Positions 7,972 through 16,580 of a stretch of DNA of 64,000 nt are shown here, piece after piece. The notes beneath the pieces were generated by a model. The model was not told the origin of the DNA. It worked only from the letters and a program-made list of their open reading frames with translations, and did no database searches. Origin of the DNA: Myxococcus guangdongensis (GTDB lineage Bacteria > Myxococcota > Myxococcia > Myxococcales > Myxococcaceae). Location of the stretch: positions 62,001 through 126,000 of the forward strand of contig NZ_JAJVKW010000009.1 in assembly GCF_024198255.1 (NCBI RefSeq), in the 5' to 3' direction. The translations under genes and the position numbers were made by a program. Positions within the stretch are counted from its first letter, which is position 1; each line of letters begins with the position of its first letter.

Positions 7972-8811
7972 ATGGCCTACTCGTCGGAGATCAGCCGCAC
8001 CCAGCCCGCCTGCATCCTGCTGCTCATCGACCAGTCGGGGTCGATGGACGACCCCTTCGGGGGCCAGGGGGGCACGCGCAAGAAGGCCGAGGGTGTGGCG
8101 GATGTCACCAACCGCCTGGTGCAGAACCTGGTGGTGCGGTGTGCCCGTGAGGAAGGCATCCGGGACTACTTCCACCTGGGGGTGCTCGGGTACGGAGAGA
8201 AGGTCGGCTCGGCCTTCAGCGGCGCGCTCGCGGGGCGGGGCCTGGTGCCCATCAGCGCGGTGGGGCACGCGCCCGCGAGGCTGGAGGAGCGCACGCGCGA
8301 GCGCGAGGATGGCATGGGGGGCCTGGTGCGCGAGAAGGTCCGCTTCCCCATCTGGGTGGAGCCGCACGCGCACGGACCCACGCCCATGTGCGAGGTGCTC
8401 CTCCGAGCCCGTGAGCTGGTGACCGCCTGGATGCGGGAGCACCCGGAGAGCTTCCCGCCCATCGTGGTGAACATCTCCGACGGCGAGCCCACGGATGGAG
8501 ACCCGACCGAGGGCGCGGCGGGGCTTCGCTCCGTGCGAGGCGCGGACGGCGAGGTGCTGCTGCTCAACGTGCACCTGTCCTCGAACCCGGCCGTGCCCAT
8601 CCAGTTCCCCGATGCCGAGACGCACCTGCCGGACGCGCACGCGCGCAGGCTCTTCTCCCTCTCCAGTCCGCTCACCCAGGGCATGCTCGCCGCGGCGAGG
8701 GATGAGGGCCACGCGGTGCGCGAGGGCGCGCGCGGCTTCGTCTTCAACGCGGACATCCTCTCGCTCATCAAGTTCCTGAACATCGGGACGCGGCCGAGCA
8801 ACCTGCGTTGA
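7972..8811 (+). CDS. vWA-domain protein (TerY-like)
   Basis: A 279-residue cytoplasmic protein that is essentially one von Willebrand factor A domain. The MIDAS metal site is visible as LLIDQSGSMDD (DxSxS) near residue 25, with further acidic/Thr loop residues in GPTPMCEVL and NISDGEPTDGDP. The ATG at 7972 with GAGGA just upstream is preferred to the one at 7960. Two genes follow without gap: a PP2C-type phosphatase and a protein-kinase-like protein. That order matches the TerY-PP2C-kinase ('TerY-P') triad predicted by comparative genomics of Ter stress-response systems. In that model the vWA protein would be the phosphorylated scaffold; this role is inference. Confidence 0.85.
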   Translation: MAYSSEISRTQPACILLLIDQSGSMDDPFGGQGGTRKKAEGVADVTNRLVQNLVVRCAREEGIRDYFHLGVLGYGEKVGSAFSGALAGRGLVPISAVGHAPARLEERTREREDGMGGLVREKVRFPIWVEPHAHGPTPMCEVLLRARELVTAWMREHPESFPPIVVNISDGEPTDGDPTEGAAGLRSVRGADGEVLLLNVHLSSNPAVPIQFPDAETHLPDAHARRLFSLSSPLTQGMLAAARDEGHAVREGARGFVFNADILSLIKFLNIGTRPSNLR

Positions 8812-9593
8812 GCGTGGGACGCGAGCTGGCCATGCGAATCGCGCTGGAGGTGATGGGCGTCCAGAAGGACGGCAACGCGCCCACGGAGAACGAGGACGCC
8901 GCGGCGCCCGAGCACTCCGCTGTCCTCGTGGAGGACTCGTTGCACGTGGCCGTCGCGGACGGCGCGACCGAGAGCCTCTTCTCCGGCCTGTGGGCGCGGC
9001 TGCTCGCGCGTGAGTACGCAACAGGCCAGATGCGGGAGCCCTCGGGGCTGCTCCAGGCGCTGCCCGGGTTGCAGCGCCGCTGGCTCGCGGAGGTCGAGGG
9101 CCGGGAGCTGCCCTGGTACGCCCAGGAGAAGCTTCGTGAGGGGGCCTTCGCGACGGTGTTGGGCGTGAGCCTCGCGCGGACCCCGGCGGGAGCGGATGGC
9201 ATCGTGGGCACGTGGTCCGCGCTGGCCGTGGGGGACTCGTGCCTGTTCCAGGTGCGCGATGCGCGGCTGGTGCGGAGCTTCCCGCTCGAGCTCGCGTCGT
9301 CGTTCGGCTCGCGTCCCTTCCTGGTGTCCACCCATGGCGCGCAGAACGCGCGCGTCGCCGCGCAGGCGCGCGAGATGACGGGCGAGGTGCGCGTGGGCGA
9401 CACGCTGCTCCTGATGACGGACGCGCTGGCCCACTGGTTCCTGGGGGAGCATGAGCGGGGCGGGCGGCCCTGGCTGTCGCTGCCCGGCGAGGACGACCGC
9501 TCCGCGTTCGAGTCGTTCGTGGCGGGGCTGCGCGCGGCGCGGAGCCTGCGCAACGACGACACCACGCTGATGCGCCTGTCGGTGGAGGCGTGA
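8808..9593 (+). CDS. PP2C-like serine/threonine phosphatase
   Basis: About 253-261 residues with PP2C landmarks: TENEDAAAPEH (first metal Asp), VAVADGATESLFSG (ADG motif), LAVGDSCLFQV (GDS), LLLMTDALAHWF (where TDG is usual) and NDDTTLMRL at the C-terminus. The TTG at 8808 overlaps the preceding TGA (TTGA), implying translational coupling. An ATG at 8832 is an equally reasonable start. The protein lies between the vWA and kinase genes and presumably reverses the kinase's phosphorylation of the vWA partner. Confidence 0.82.
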   Translation: MSVGRELAMRIALEVMGVQKDGNAPTENEDAAAPEHSAVLVEDSLHVAVADGATESLFSGLWARLLAREYATGQMREPSGLLQALPGLQRRWLAEVEGRELPWYAQEKLREGAFATVLGVSLARTPAGADGIVGTWSALAVGDSCLFQVRDARLVRSFPLELASSFGSRPFLVSTHGAQNARVAAQAREMTGEVRVGDTLLLMTDALAHWFLGEHERGGRPWLSLPGEDDRSAFESFVAGLRAARSLRNDDTTLMRLSVEA

Positions 9594-9597
9594 CGTC

Positions 9598-11463
9598 ATG
9601 GCCCTGCCTTCCGACAGCGACTATCAATCCGCCCTCCAGCATCCGGGACAGGCCTTCTCCGACGCGAGGTTGAAGGCGGGCGTCGTCGAGCAGGGGACGG
9701 GGGTGATGGCGGGACTGCCCCGTCCTCGCGCGGGCAACTTCGCCACCACGTACAAGGTGACCTGCGGCGACACGGTCTACGCGGTGCGCTGCTTCACGCG
9801 CCCGTATCCCCGGGACCAGGAGTCGCGCTACCTCGAAATCCGACGGCACCTGGAGCAGCACTGGCTGCCGTCCTCGGTGGGCGTCTGGTTCCAGCCGCGA
9901 GGCATCCATGTCCGCGGCCGCTGGCTCCCCCTCGTCATGATGGAGTGGGTGCAGGGTGAGTCGCTGGAGCGCTACGTCGGCCGGCACCTGCGCGAGCCGC
10001 TGACGTTGTTCCGCCTCGCCGCCGAGTGGCTGGGGTTGCTGTCGGCCCTGCGTGACGCGGGCATCGCGCACGGGGATCTGCAGCACGGCAACGTGCTCGT
10101 CACGGAGCGGGGGCTGAGGCTCATCGATTACGACGGCATGTGCGTCCCGCCGCTCGTCGGACGCAAGGGCCACGAGACGGGCCATCCGAACTACCAACAC
10201 CCCGGCCGCGACGCGGGGTTCTTCGACCTGCGGTTGGACCACTTCTCCGGCTGGGTGGTGTGGCTCTCGCTCGTGGCGCTCGCGCACGAGCCGTCACTCT
10301 GGGAGCGCTTCCAGGGCGGCGACGACTGTCTGCTGTTCCGTCGCAGGGACTTCCTCGAACCGGAGCGCTCGCCGCTGTTCCAGGCGCTGCGGACCTCGCC
10401 CCATGCGCGGGTGCGTGAGTACGTGGCCCCCACGTTGTCGCGGCTGTTGGCGATGCCCGCCGATGCGGTGCCCGAGGTGACGCCCGCCGCGTCGCCACCC
10501 AAGGCGAGCGAGCGCGAGGCGTCACCGACGATGGCCTGGCTGCGCGAGCTGTCGCGATTCCTCCCCCTCGAGACACCCGTGGTGCGGCAGTTCTCCCGGG
10601 AGGGCTCGCTGGAGCGCGGCATGGTCAGCGGGCTGCTGGTCACCGCGGCGCTGGGCCTGGTGCCCGCCGTGGTGTTCTCGCCGTGGTGGCTCGTGGGCGC
10701 GGGGTTCGTGGGGAGCGTGGGGGCCGTGCGCAGCCGCGCGCTGTACCTGCGCGACGAGCTGGCACGCGAGCGCCTCGGATGGGAGCGCCAGCGGACCGAG
10801 GCGGCCACCGCGCGCGTCCGGTTGGAGGAACAGCTGCGTCGGCTGACCGGGTCCCGTCCCGCCATCGCGCGCGAGTCCCAGGCCGCGCGCTCTCCGCTGC
10901 TCACGGAACAGGACGCCCTGCACGCGTGGATGGAGGACGTGCGCAGCCGCAACCTCGACGTGGACAGCTCGGAGCTGGAGCGCATCGAGGGCCGACGCGC
11001 GCAGGTGGACCGCGAGGAGCTCAACGCCCGCAAGGACCTGGAGGTCGAGCGTCGACGCTGGGAGGACGACGCGGAGCTTCAACGAGGGCTCTCTGCCATC
11101 GCGCGGAGCGACGCGCTGCGGGGCTTCAAGCAACGCATGGACGCACTCGAGGCCCGGTTCGACGAGCGCCGCGCCGCGCTGGAAGCGGAGGAGGACGCCG
11201 CGGCGCTCCAGGCTCGCACCTCCGGCGTCCTCTCCAGGGCCTATCGCGAGGCCATGGCCCGCGCCGCCGCGCTCATCGACCTGCTGCGGATGCAGGAGAG
11301 CGCGCTCGTCGAGGTGGACCGCGCGCTGTCACAGACGCGTCACGACCTCATCGTCGAGGGCTCGCGTGAAAGCGTCGCCGAATGTGCGCTCGCGGCCTAC
11401 GGCTCCAGCCAGTTCTCCCATTTCCTCGCGTGGCTCTTTCAGGAGACTCCCGACAAACCATGA
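9598..11463 (+). CDS. Membrane-anchored protein-kinase-like protein with coiled coil (TerY-P triad kinase)
   Basis: A 621-residue protein. Residues ~40-300 are a divergent kinase domain: the N-lobe strand reads VYAVRCF, the catalytic loop is IAHGDLQHGNVLV (HGD for HRD), and the metal loop is LIDYDGM (DYD for DFG), followed by HPNYQHPGR. Where kinases have the ATP-binding VAIK Lys, this protein has Arg, which is unusual. Two hydrophobic segments at ~345-385 (LLVTAALGLVPAVVF, WWLVGAGFVGSVGAV) form a hairpin, followed by ~170 residues of charged coiled coil rich in Glu/Arg. It starts 4 bp after the phosphatase stop. It likely signals at the inner membrane; target and stimulus are unknown. Confidence 0.8.
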   Translation: MALPSDSDYQSALQHPGQAFSDARLKAGVVEQGTGVMAGLPRPRAGNFATTYKVTCGDTVYAVRCFTRPYPRDQESRYLEIRRHLEQHWLPSSVGVWFQPRGIHVRGRWLPLVMMEWVQGESLERYVGRHLREPLTLFRLAAEWLGLLSALRDAGIAHGDLQHGNVLVTERGLRLIDYDGMCVPPLVGRKGHETGHPNYQHPGRDAGFFDLRLDHFSGWVVWLSLVALAHEPSLWERFQGGDDCLLFRRRDFLEPERSPLFQALRTSPHARVREYVAPTLSRLLAMPADAVPEVTPAASPPKASEREASPTMAWLRELSRFLPLETPVVRQFSREGSLERGMVSGLLVTAALGLVPAVVFSPWWLVGAGFVGSVGAVRSRALYLRDELARERLGWERQRTEAATARVRLEEQLRRLTGSRPAIARESQAARSPLLTEQDALHAWMEDVRSRNLDVDSSELERIEGRRAQVDREELNARKDLEVERRRWEDDAELQRGLSAIARSDALRGFKQRMDALEARFDERRAALEAEEDAAALQARTSGVLSRAYREAMARAAALIDLLRMQESALVEVDRALSQTRHDLIVEGSRESVAECALAAYGSSQFSHFLAWLFQETPDKP

Positions 11464-11484
11464 AAAGTTGTATTGAGTGGGTCC

Positions 11485-13095
11485 ATGACGACTCGCTCGA
11501 GCATCTTCTTGTCGGCCGTGGGATGGGCTGTCCTCGCTGTGGCGTGTGGTGGAGGAGGGGATGCGGAGCGCCGCGCGGAGGACCCTCCGGACGCCGGGCG
11601 TGAGGTGGACGCGGGGGCCACCTCGGACGCGGGAGCGCTGCCTGACGCGGGGGAACCTCCCGATGCTGGCGAACAGGCCGACGCGGGAACCGCGGGGGAT
11701 GGAGGCTCCCCCGAGAACCCGACGGTGGGGCTGTCGTGCACGGCGGGGGGCGGGTGCTCGGAGTTCATCGGCTCGGGCAGCGGCTACGTCTGGTTGGATG
11801 CCTCTGACGCGGGCTCCGAGCGCTACGCGGGCAAGACGTTGTGCATCAAGCCGGGGACGTATTCCTACCTGGCGTTGCACGGGTTGAAGGGGACGGCCGA
11901 GCGGCCTGTCACCATCACCAACTGCGGCGGTCAGGCCATCTTCAACAACGCGGGCAACAGCCCGATGGGCATCACGGGCGCGAGCCGGTACCTGCGGCTG
12001 ACGGGCACCGGGAGCACGCACGCCTACGGCCTGGTGGCGGGCACGGCGGGCGGCAATCAAGCGCACATCGACCTGCGCGACGGGACGTCCGACGTGGAGA
12101 TCGACCACGTGGAGGTGCGTGGCAATCCCAACGGCGGCGTGGGCATCGCCTTCCGCACGTATCCGACGTGCGCCGGCGCCTGGGCGCGTGGCACCTGGGC
12201 CCAGTACAACACCCGCATCCACGACACGTACATCCACGACACCGTCTACGAGGGGGTCTACATCGGCCCGTCGCACCATGGCTGGGTGAATGGCCAGTCC
12301 TACAACCCGGGCGTCGATTGCGGCGGCGGCAAGCGGGTGCACGAGGCGGATGTGATTGGCGTCGAGGTGGTGAACAACCGGGTGGAGAACACCGGCAATG
12401 ACGCCATCCAGGTGGGCGGCGCGCTCCAGGGGATGACCCTGCGGCGCAACTTCATCAAGAACTACGGCTTGAACAACAACAGCAGCCACTCCGGTGGAAT
12501 CACGGTGAACCCTGGCAGCAAGGGCGTCATCGACTCGAACTGGATCGAGACGGACCAGCCCCGCAACACCCAGGGCATCATGTTCCAGGGACTGGGCGGC
12601 TCGCTGGTGATGAACAACATCATCATCGGGGCCCGGACGGGGACGCTCTTCAATCGCACCACGGATGTGAACCTGCAGGTCGCGAACCCGCGGCCGGTCG
12701 CCTACCACCACAACACGGTGGTGACCTCCTCGGTGGAGGGCGTCTACGTCTTCTGCAACCTGATGGGCGGCAACGTCGTGACCTTCTCCAACAACATCGT
12801 CGCGGGCGCGCCGACGACCCACGCGGGCAATGGCGGCAACACGGCGTGCCTGGACCTGTTCGCGAGGACGAACCTGGTGTCCACGCAGCTGTCGGCGGCG
12901 GGCTTCAGGGACGCGGCGGCGAAGGACTTCCACCTGCTGTCCTCCTCGGCCGCGGTGGACAAGGGCGTCATCCTCACCGGCGTGGTGGACTTCGACTACG
13001 ACGGTGCCCAGCGCGTGCCGCCCTATGACTACGGCGCGTACGTGGCGGCCGCGGGGATTCCGCTCGTCACGCCGCCGCCCCAGGTGGAGCGCTGA
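11485..13095 (+). CDS. Right-handed beta-helix lipoprotein
   Basis: A 536-residue lipoprotein. The ATG at 11485 gives a signal peptide ending in the lipobox LAVAC; a TTG at 11473 is possible but less likely. Residues ~30-75 are an Asp-Ala-Gly-rich linker (DAGREVDAG, DAGALPDAG), a surface tether common in myxobacterial lipoproteins. The rest consists of parallel beta-helix coils with repeated Asn/Gly/Ser turns, for example IDHVEVRGNPNGG, IEVVNNRVENTGND, MTLRRNFIKNYG and LVMNNIIIGARTG. This fold is used by polysaccharide lyases and glycosidases, so a role in binding or cleaving a polysaccharide is plausible, but no catalytic set was identified. The next gene starts in its stop codon (TGATG). 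Confidence 0.85.
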   Translation: MTTRSSIFLSAVGWAVLAVACGGGGDAERRAEDPPDAGREVDAGATSDAGALPDAGEPPDAGEQADAGTAGDGGSPENPTVGLSCTAGGGCSEFIGSGSGYVWLDASDAGSERYAGKTLCIKPGTYSYLALHGLKGTAERPVTITNCGGQAIFNNAGNSPMGITGASRYLRLTGTGSTHAYGLVAGTAGGNQAHIDLRDGTSDVEIDHVEVRGNPNGGVGIAFRTYPTCAGAWARGTWAQYNTRIHDTYIHDTVYEGVYIGPSHHGWVNGQSYNPGVDCGGGKRVHEADVIGVEVVNNRVENTGNDAIQVGGALQGMTLRRNFIKNYGLNNNSSHSGGITVNPGSKGVIDSNWIETDQPRNTQGIMFQGLGGSLVMNNIIIGARTGTLFNRTTDVNLQVANPRPVAYHHNTVVTSSVEGVYVFCNLMGGNVVTFSNNIVAGAPTTHAGNGGNTACLDLFARTNLVSTQLSAAGFRDAAAKDFHLLSSSAAVDKGVILTGVVDFDYDGAQRVPPYDYGAYVAAAGIPLVTPPPQVER

Positions 13096-14045
13096 TGCTT
13101 CGGGCTGGAGCGTGGGTGTGGGGCTGGCTCGCGGTGGGGGCCGCCCAGGCGTCGGAGGCCACGGATGCGGGGCCCGCGCGCGCCTCGCTCCAGTCCGTCG
13201 TGGACTCGCTGGCGGCGGAGGCCCAGGCGCTGTCGCCGGGCTCGGACATCGCGTTGGCGGTGCGGGACTCGAGGACCGGGGAGTACGCCGGGTTCTCGGA
13301 CACGGTGCCGCACATCTCCGCGAGCTCGGCCAAGGTGTTCTGGGTGGCTGCGGCGCTGAAGAAGGCCGAGGAGAAGAAGGTGGCGCCGCTGGCGGAGAAG
13401 GTGTTCCGCACCTCGGACAACGAGGCCTCGGGCGCGGTCATCGACCTGGTGGGCGGGCCGGATGTCATCAATGACTATCTGCGCTCGCTCGAGGTGAAGA
13501 ACACCGCGCTGACGAAGTGGAACTACGGCAAGCCGCGTTGGGCCACCAACTCCCCGAAGGTGATGGGGAACGACAACTACCTCTGCGCGGCGGACGCGGT
13601 GGCCTTCCTCCATCGGCTGGCGGCGGGCGAGCTGCTGAAGCCCCGGCCGACGTCGCGCCTGTTGAAGTGGATGGAGCTGACGCCTCGCGAGGGCTGTGGT
13701 GGGTGGCTGGGCACGCGCCTGCCGGCGAAGGCCCGCGCGACGTTGCGGCACAAGGGCGGGTGGCTGCCTCCGGGGTGCTGCTCGGATGACGCGCGCTACA
13801 ACGTGCTCAACGAGGTGGGCCTGGTGCGGCTGCCGGACGGCGGGCACTACGCGGTGGCCATCCTGGTGGCGCGCGGGCCGGACTGGCCGCGTCAGGCGTT
13901 CTTCGTCGAGCGTGCGTCGTGTGTGCTCTACCGCGCGATGTCGGGGGAGGCGTCGCTCGACTGCGGGGAGTCGCTCGCGAAGCAGGGCGGCCCCGCGCCG
14001 TGGGTCCTCGAGGATGGGGGCACCCCTCCGGACTACGACTGCTGA
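13095..14045 (+). CDS. Class A beta-lactamase-like serine hydrolase
   Basis: A 316-residue exported protein (hydrophobic N-terminus to about residue 20). It has the penicillin-binding/beta-lactamase triad: SSAK at residues 77-80 (SxxK), SDN at 107-109, and KGG in RHKGGWLPPG near residue 220 (KTG equivalent). Cysteines cluster in PGCCSD and elsewhere, so disulfides are likely in the periplasm. I cannot point to a clear deacylating Glu like E166, so it may be a carboxypeptidase-like or esterase relative rather than a true beta-lactamase. It overlaps the beta-helix gene by one base (TGATG), so the two are co-translated. Confidence 0.82.
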   Translation: MLRAGAWVWGWLAVGAAQASEATDAGPARASLQSVVDSLAAEAQALSPGSDIALAVRDSRTGEYAGFSDTVPHISASSAKVFWVAAALKKAEEKKVAPLAEKVFRTSDNEASGAVIDLVGGPDVINDYLRSLEVKNTALTKWNYGKPRWATNSPKVMGNDNYLCAADAVAFLHRLAAGELLKPRPTSRLLKWMELTPREGCGGWLGTRLPAKARATLRHKGGWLPPGCCSDDARYNVLNEVGLVRLPDGGHYAVAILVARGPDWPRQAFFVERASCVLYRAMSGEASLDCGESLAKQGGPAPWVLEDGGTPPDYDC

Positions 14046-14111
14046 CGACGGCGCGCCCCGGGGGCATCAAGCCACGGTAGATTGCGGCCAGGACCCTCGC
14101 GGGAGGACGTC

Positions 14112-15431
14112 ATGGGCTTCGGGTGCTGCCACTACCAGGAGGTGGGGGAGGGGTGTGACTCCGCCTTCACCATGGAGTCCTCGCGCGTCACCTTCGGACG
14201 GGGTTGTCTGTCGGAGGTGGGGGACAGGGCGCGGGTGCTCGGGATGCGGCGCGTGGCGCTCTTCACGGATGCGGGGGTGGCGAAGCTCCCCATCTTCGGC
14301 ACCGTGGTGGAGTCGCTGCGGTCCTCGGGGCTGGAGCTGGGCGTCTTCAAGGACGTGAGCATCGAGCCCACGGACCAGTCCTTCCTGGAGGCGGTGCGCT
14401 TCGCGGCGGACTTTCGTCCGGATGGCTACGTCTCCCTGGGCGGCGGCTCGGTCATCGACACGTGCAAGGCGGCGAACCTGTTCGCGACCTGGCCGTCCGA
14501 CTTCCTGACGTATGTGAATGCGCCGGTGGGCGAGGGCCGCCCGGTGCCCGGGCCGCTCAAGCCGCACATCGCCTGTCCCACCACGTCCGGCACGGGCAGC
14601 GAGGTGACGGGCATCACCATCTTCGATTTGCGCTCGCTGGGCGCGAAGACGGGCATCGCCTCGAACGCGCTGCGTCCCACCGAGGCCCTGGTGGACCCGG
14701 ACTGCACCGCCACGCTGCCGGGGGAGGTCGTCGCGGCCAGTGGACTGGATGTCCTGTCGCACGCGCTGGAGAGCTACACGGCCCGGGCCTACGTCCGCCG
14801 GCCCGCGCCCGCGCGCCCCACGCTGCGGCCGATGAGCCAGGGGGCGAACCCCTGGAGTGATTTGGGCTGCCGTGAGGCGCTGCGGTTGATGGGGCTGTAC
14901 CTGGAGCGGGGCGTGGCGGACGCGACGGACCACGAGGCCCGTGAGCAGCTGATGTGGGCGGCGACGCTGGCGGGCATCGCGTTCGGCAACGCGGGGGTGC
15001 ACGCGCCGCACGGCATGGCGTACGCGGTGGCGGGGCTGGTGCGGGACTTCCGGCCCACGGGCTATCCCCAGGACGAACCGCTGGTGCCGCACGGCATGGC
15101 GGTCATCCTCAACGCGCCGGCGGTGTTCCGCTACACGGCGGCCGAGAGTCCGGAGCGTCACCTGGAGGCGGCCACGTGGTTGGGCGCGGACACGCGTGGC
15201 GCGAGCCCCGGGGACGCGGGCGAGGTGCTGGCGGACAAGCTCATCCGCATCATGCGCGGGGTGGGGATGCCGAATGGGCTGCGGGGCGTGGGGTACACGG
15301 AGGCGGATGTGTCGGCCCTGGTGTCCGGCGCATTGCCTCAGCAGCGCCTGCTCCAGAACGCGCCCCGTGAGATGACGCGGCCGGTGCTGGAGGGGCTCTT
15401 CCATCAGGCCCTGGGATATTGGTCGCCGTGA
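14112..15431 (+). CDS. Iron-containing alcohol dehydrogenase, hydroxyacid-oxoacid transhydrogenase (ADHFE1-like)
   Basis: A 439-residue group III Fe-alcohol dehydrogenase. Motifs: SLGGGSVIDTCKA (NAD binding), ACPTTSGTGSEVTGITIF, SGLDVLSHALESYTARAY (metal Asp/His), and GNAGVHAPHGMAYAV with VPHGMAVIL (metal His). The insert with Arg/Pro pairs followed by SQGANPWSDLGCREAL is typical of mitochondrial ADHFE1, which oxidises 4-hydroxybutyrate while reducing 2-oxoglutarate. GGGAGGACGTC precedes the ATG at 14112, so this start is preferred to the frame-open one at 14082. A thioesterase gene follows after 16 bp. Transhydrogenase activity is inferred from the close family resemblance. Confidence 0.85.
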   Translation: MGFGCCHYQEVGEGCDSAFTMESSRVTFGRGCLSEVGDRARVLGMRRVALFTDAGVAKLPIFGTVVESLRSSGLELGVFKDVSIEPTDQSFLEAVRFAADFRPDGYVSLGGGSVIDTCKAANLFATWPSDFLTYVNAPVGEGRPVPGPLKPHIACPTTSGTGSEVTGITIFDLRSLGAKTGIASNALRPTEALVDPDCTATLPGEVVAASGLDVLSHALESYTARAYVRRPAPARPTLRPMSQGANPWSDLGCREALRLMGLYLERGVADATDHEAREQLMWAATLAGIAFGNAGVHAPHGMAYAVAGLVRDFRPTGYPQDEPLVPHGMAVILNAPAVFRYTAAESPERHLEAATWLGADTRGASPGDAGEVLADKLIRIMRGVGMPNGLRGVGYTEADVSALVSGALPQQRLLQNAPREMTRPVLEGLFHQALGYWSP

Positions 15432-15447
15432 TGAGAGGGACTCCGCC

Positions 15448-15882
15448 GTGAGTGACGTCGAGACCGCCGAGCGCTACGCCTACTTCCTGCCCATCACCAC
15501 GCGGTGGATGGACAATGACGTCTACGGTCACATCAACAACGTCACGTACTACAGCTACTTCGACACGGTGGCGAACCACTACCTCATCCACGAGGGCGGG
15601 CTGGACATCCATGCGAGCCCCATCATCGGGTTGGTGGTGGAGTCGAAGTGCCAGTACCGGGCGCCGCTGGCCTATCCCGACCGCCTCCGGGCGGGGCTGC
15701 GCGTGGACAAGCTGGGCACGCGCTCGGTGACGTATGGGATTGGCCTCTTCAAGGAGGGCGAGACGGAGGCGGCCGCCCATGGCCACTTCGTCCATGTGTT
15801 CGTGGACCGGCAGTCGCGCAAGTCCACGGCGATTCCCGAGCGATTGAGAGCAGCGCTTTCGCGGTTGGTTCCGCCCGCCTAG
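15448..15882 (+). CDS. Acyl-CoA thioesterase (4HBT hotdog fold)
   Basis: A 144-residue hotdog-fold protein with the 4HBT/FcbJ signature TTRWMDNDVYGHINNVTYYS. The catalytic Asp lies in the D-N-D-V-Y-G-H segment, and the central hotdog helix includes YFDTVANHYLI. It starts at GTG 15448 after GAGAGGGA, 16 bp downstream of the transhydrogenase gene, and would hydrolyse an acyl- or aroyl-CoA. Its partner suggests a hydroxyacyl metabolite, but the substrate is unknown. Confidence 0.88.
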   Translation: MSDVETAERYAYFLPITTRWMDNDVYGHINNVTYYSYFDTVANHYLIHEGGLDIHASPIIGLVVESKCQYRAPLAYPDRLRAGLRVDKLGTRSVTYGIGLFKEGETEAAAHGHFVHVFVDRQSRKSTAIPERLRAALSRLVPPA

Positions 15883-15891
15883 GGAGGCGTC

Positions 15892-16110
15892 ATGGCGTCG
15901 TTCTCCCATTCAGCCCTCCGGCCTGTCCTGCCGCTGCGGCTCGCTCATTCCCCGCTGCGCATCCCCTGGTCGGAGGTTCGCGCGTGGGAGCGCAAGGAGT
16001 TCTTGTTCTGGTGGACCGACACGCTCCACCTGGACCCGATGCGCCCGCGGCTGAGGGTCCCCTCGTCCGCGATGGAGTCGCTCAACCCCTACCTGGAGGG
16101 CTGTCGCTGA
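15892..16110 (+). CDS. 72-residue protein, partial paralogue of the 16581-17039 protein
   Basis: A short protein starting 9 bp after the thioesterase stop with GGGAGGCGTC before the ATG. Its core HSPLRIPWSEVRAWERKEF, followed by T-D-T-L-H-L-D-P and SSAMESLNPYL, aligns with the C-terminal half of the protein at 16581-17039: HPPLLIPWSEIKERRRETS, TLVIGPDRTV, DGLARYLPP. The membrane-spanning N-terminal half of that protein is absent here. It is either a decayed partial duplicate or a free-standing copy of the domain. Function unknown. Confidence 0.6.
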   Translation: MASFSHSALRPVLPLRLAHSPLRIPWSEVRAWERKEFLFWWTDTLHLDPMRPRLRVPSSAMESLNPYLEGCR

Positions 16111-16568
16111 TGGACGCGCTCAGACTCGTCTTCGACGAACAGCGGGAGTTGGTGGGGGAGGTGCCTCCGGCGTCGTGTGGGCTGTGCTCCGCGCCCGCAC
16201 GGGGACGGCTGCTCGAGGAGGGCGCGCTGGCGGGGAGCTTCGGGTGGGCGTGTGATTGTGGCGCGCTGGGGATTCATGCGCCGCTGTATGACCTGGACGA
16301 GCTGTACGACGAGCTGTTGGCCGCGTGGGGGCTGGGGGTGGACCTGCCGGAGGCCGAGCCGCTGACGCCGGTGGGCGCGTCGGGGTTCCTCTTCGCGACG
16401 TATGTCGATGGGCCCAAGTTGCTCCAGCGGCTCTTCAACCGGGCGCGGGCGGAGGGGGCGCAGGTGGCGGCCACCGAGGTGCAGGTCGTCATCGAGGCGC
16501 CTGGCTCCGCGGGATTGGAGCTGACCTGGGATGTGCTCTGGGCGCGTGCTCCGCGCCGGGAGGGGTGA
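16110..16568 (+). CDS. Hypothetical protein with paired cysteines
   Basis: A 152-residue soluble protein whose ATG overlaps the previous stop (TGATG), so the two are translated together. CGLCSAP at residues ~23-29 and WACDCG at ~47-52 could form a four-Cys zinc ribbon. The middle is acidic (DLDELYDELLAAW) and the C-terminus is beta-rich (ATEVQVVIEAP, GLELTWDVLWAR). I do not recognise the family. It lies between two copies of the domain described for the neighbouring genes, suggesting a functional link or a duplication that enclosed it. Confidence 0.7.
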   Translation: MDALRLVFDEQRELVGEVPPASCGLCSAPARGRLLEEGALAGSFGWACDCGALGIHAPLYDLDELYDELLAAWGLGVDLPEAEPLTPVGASGFLFATYVDGPKLLQRLFNRARAEGAQVAATEVQVVIEAPGSAGLELTWDVLWARAPRREG

Positions 16569-16580
16569 GGAGGCACGCGG

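Noticed and set aside
6460..10287. Very long open frame on the minus strand opposite the peptidase, vWA and phosphatase genes
   Set aside because: It is a high-GC shadow frame rich in Arg/His/Pro/Ala with no domain; the plus-strand genes have clear motifs.
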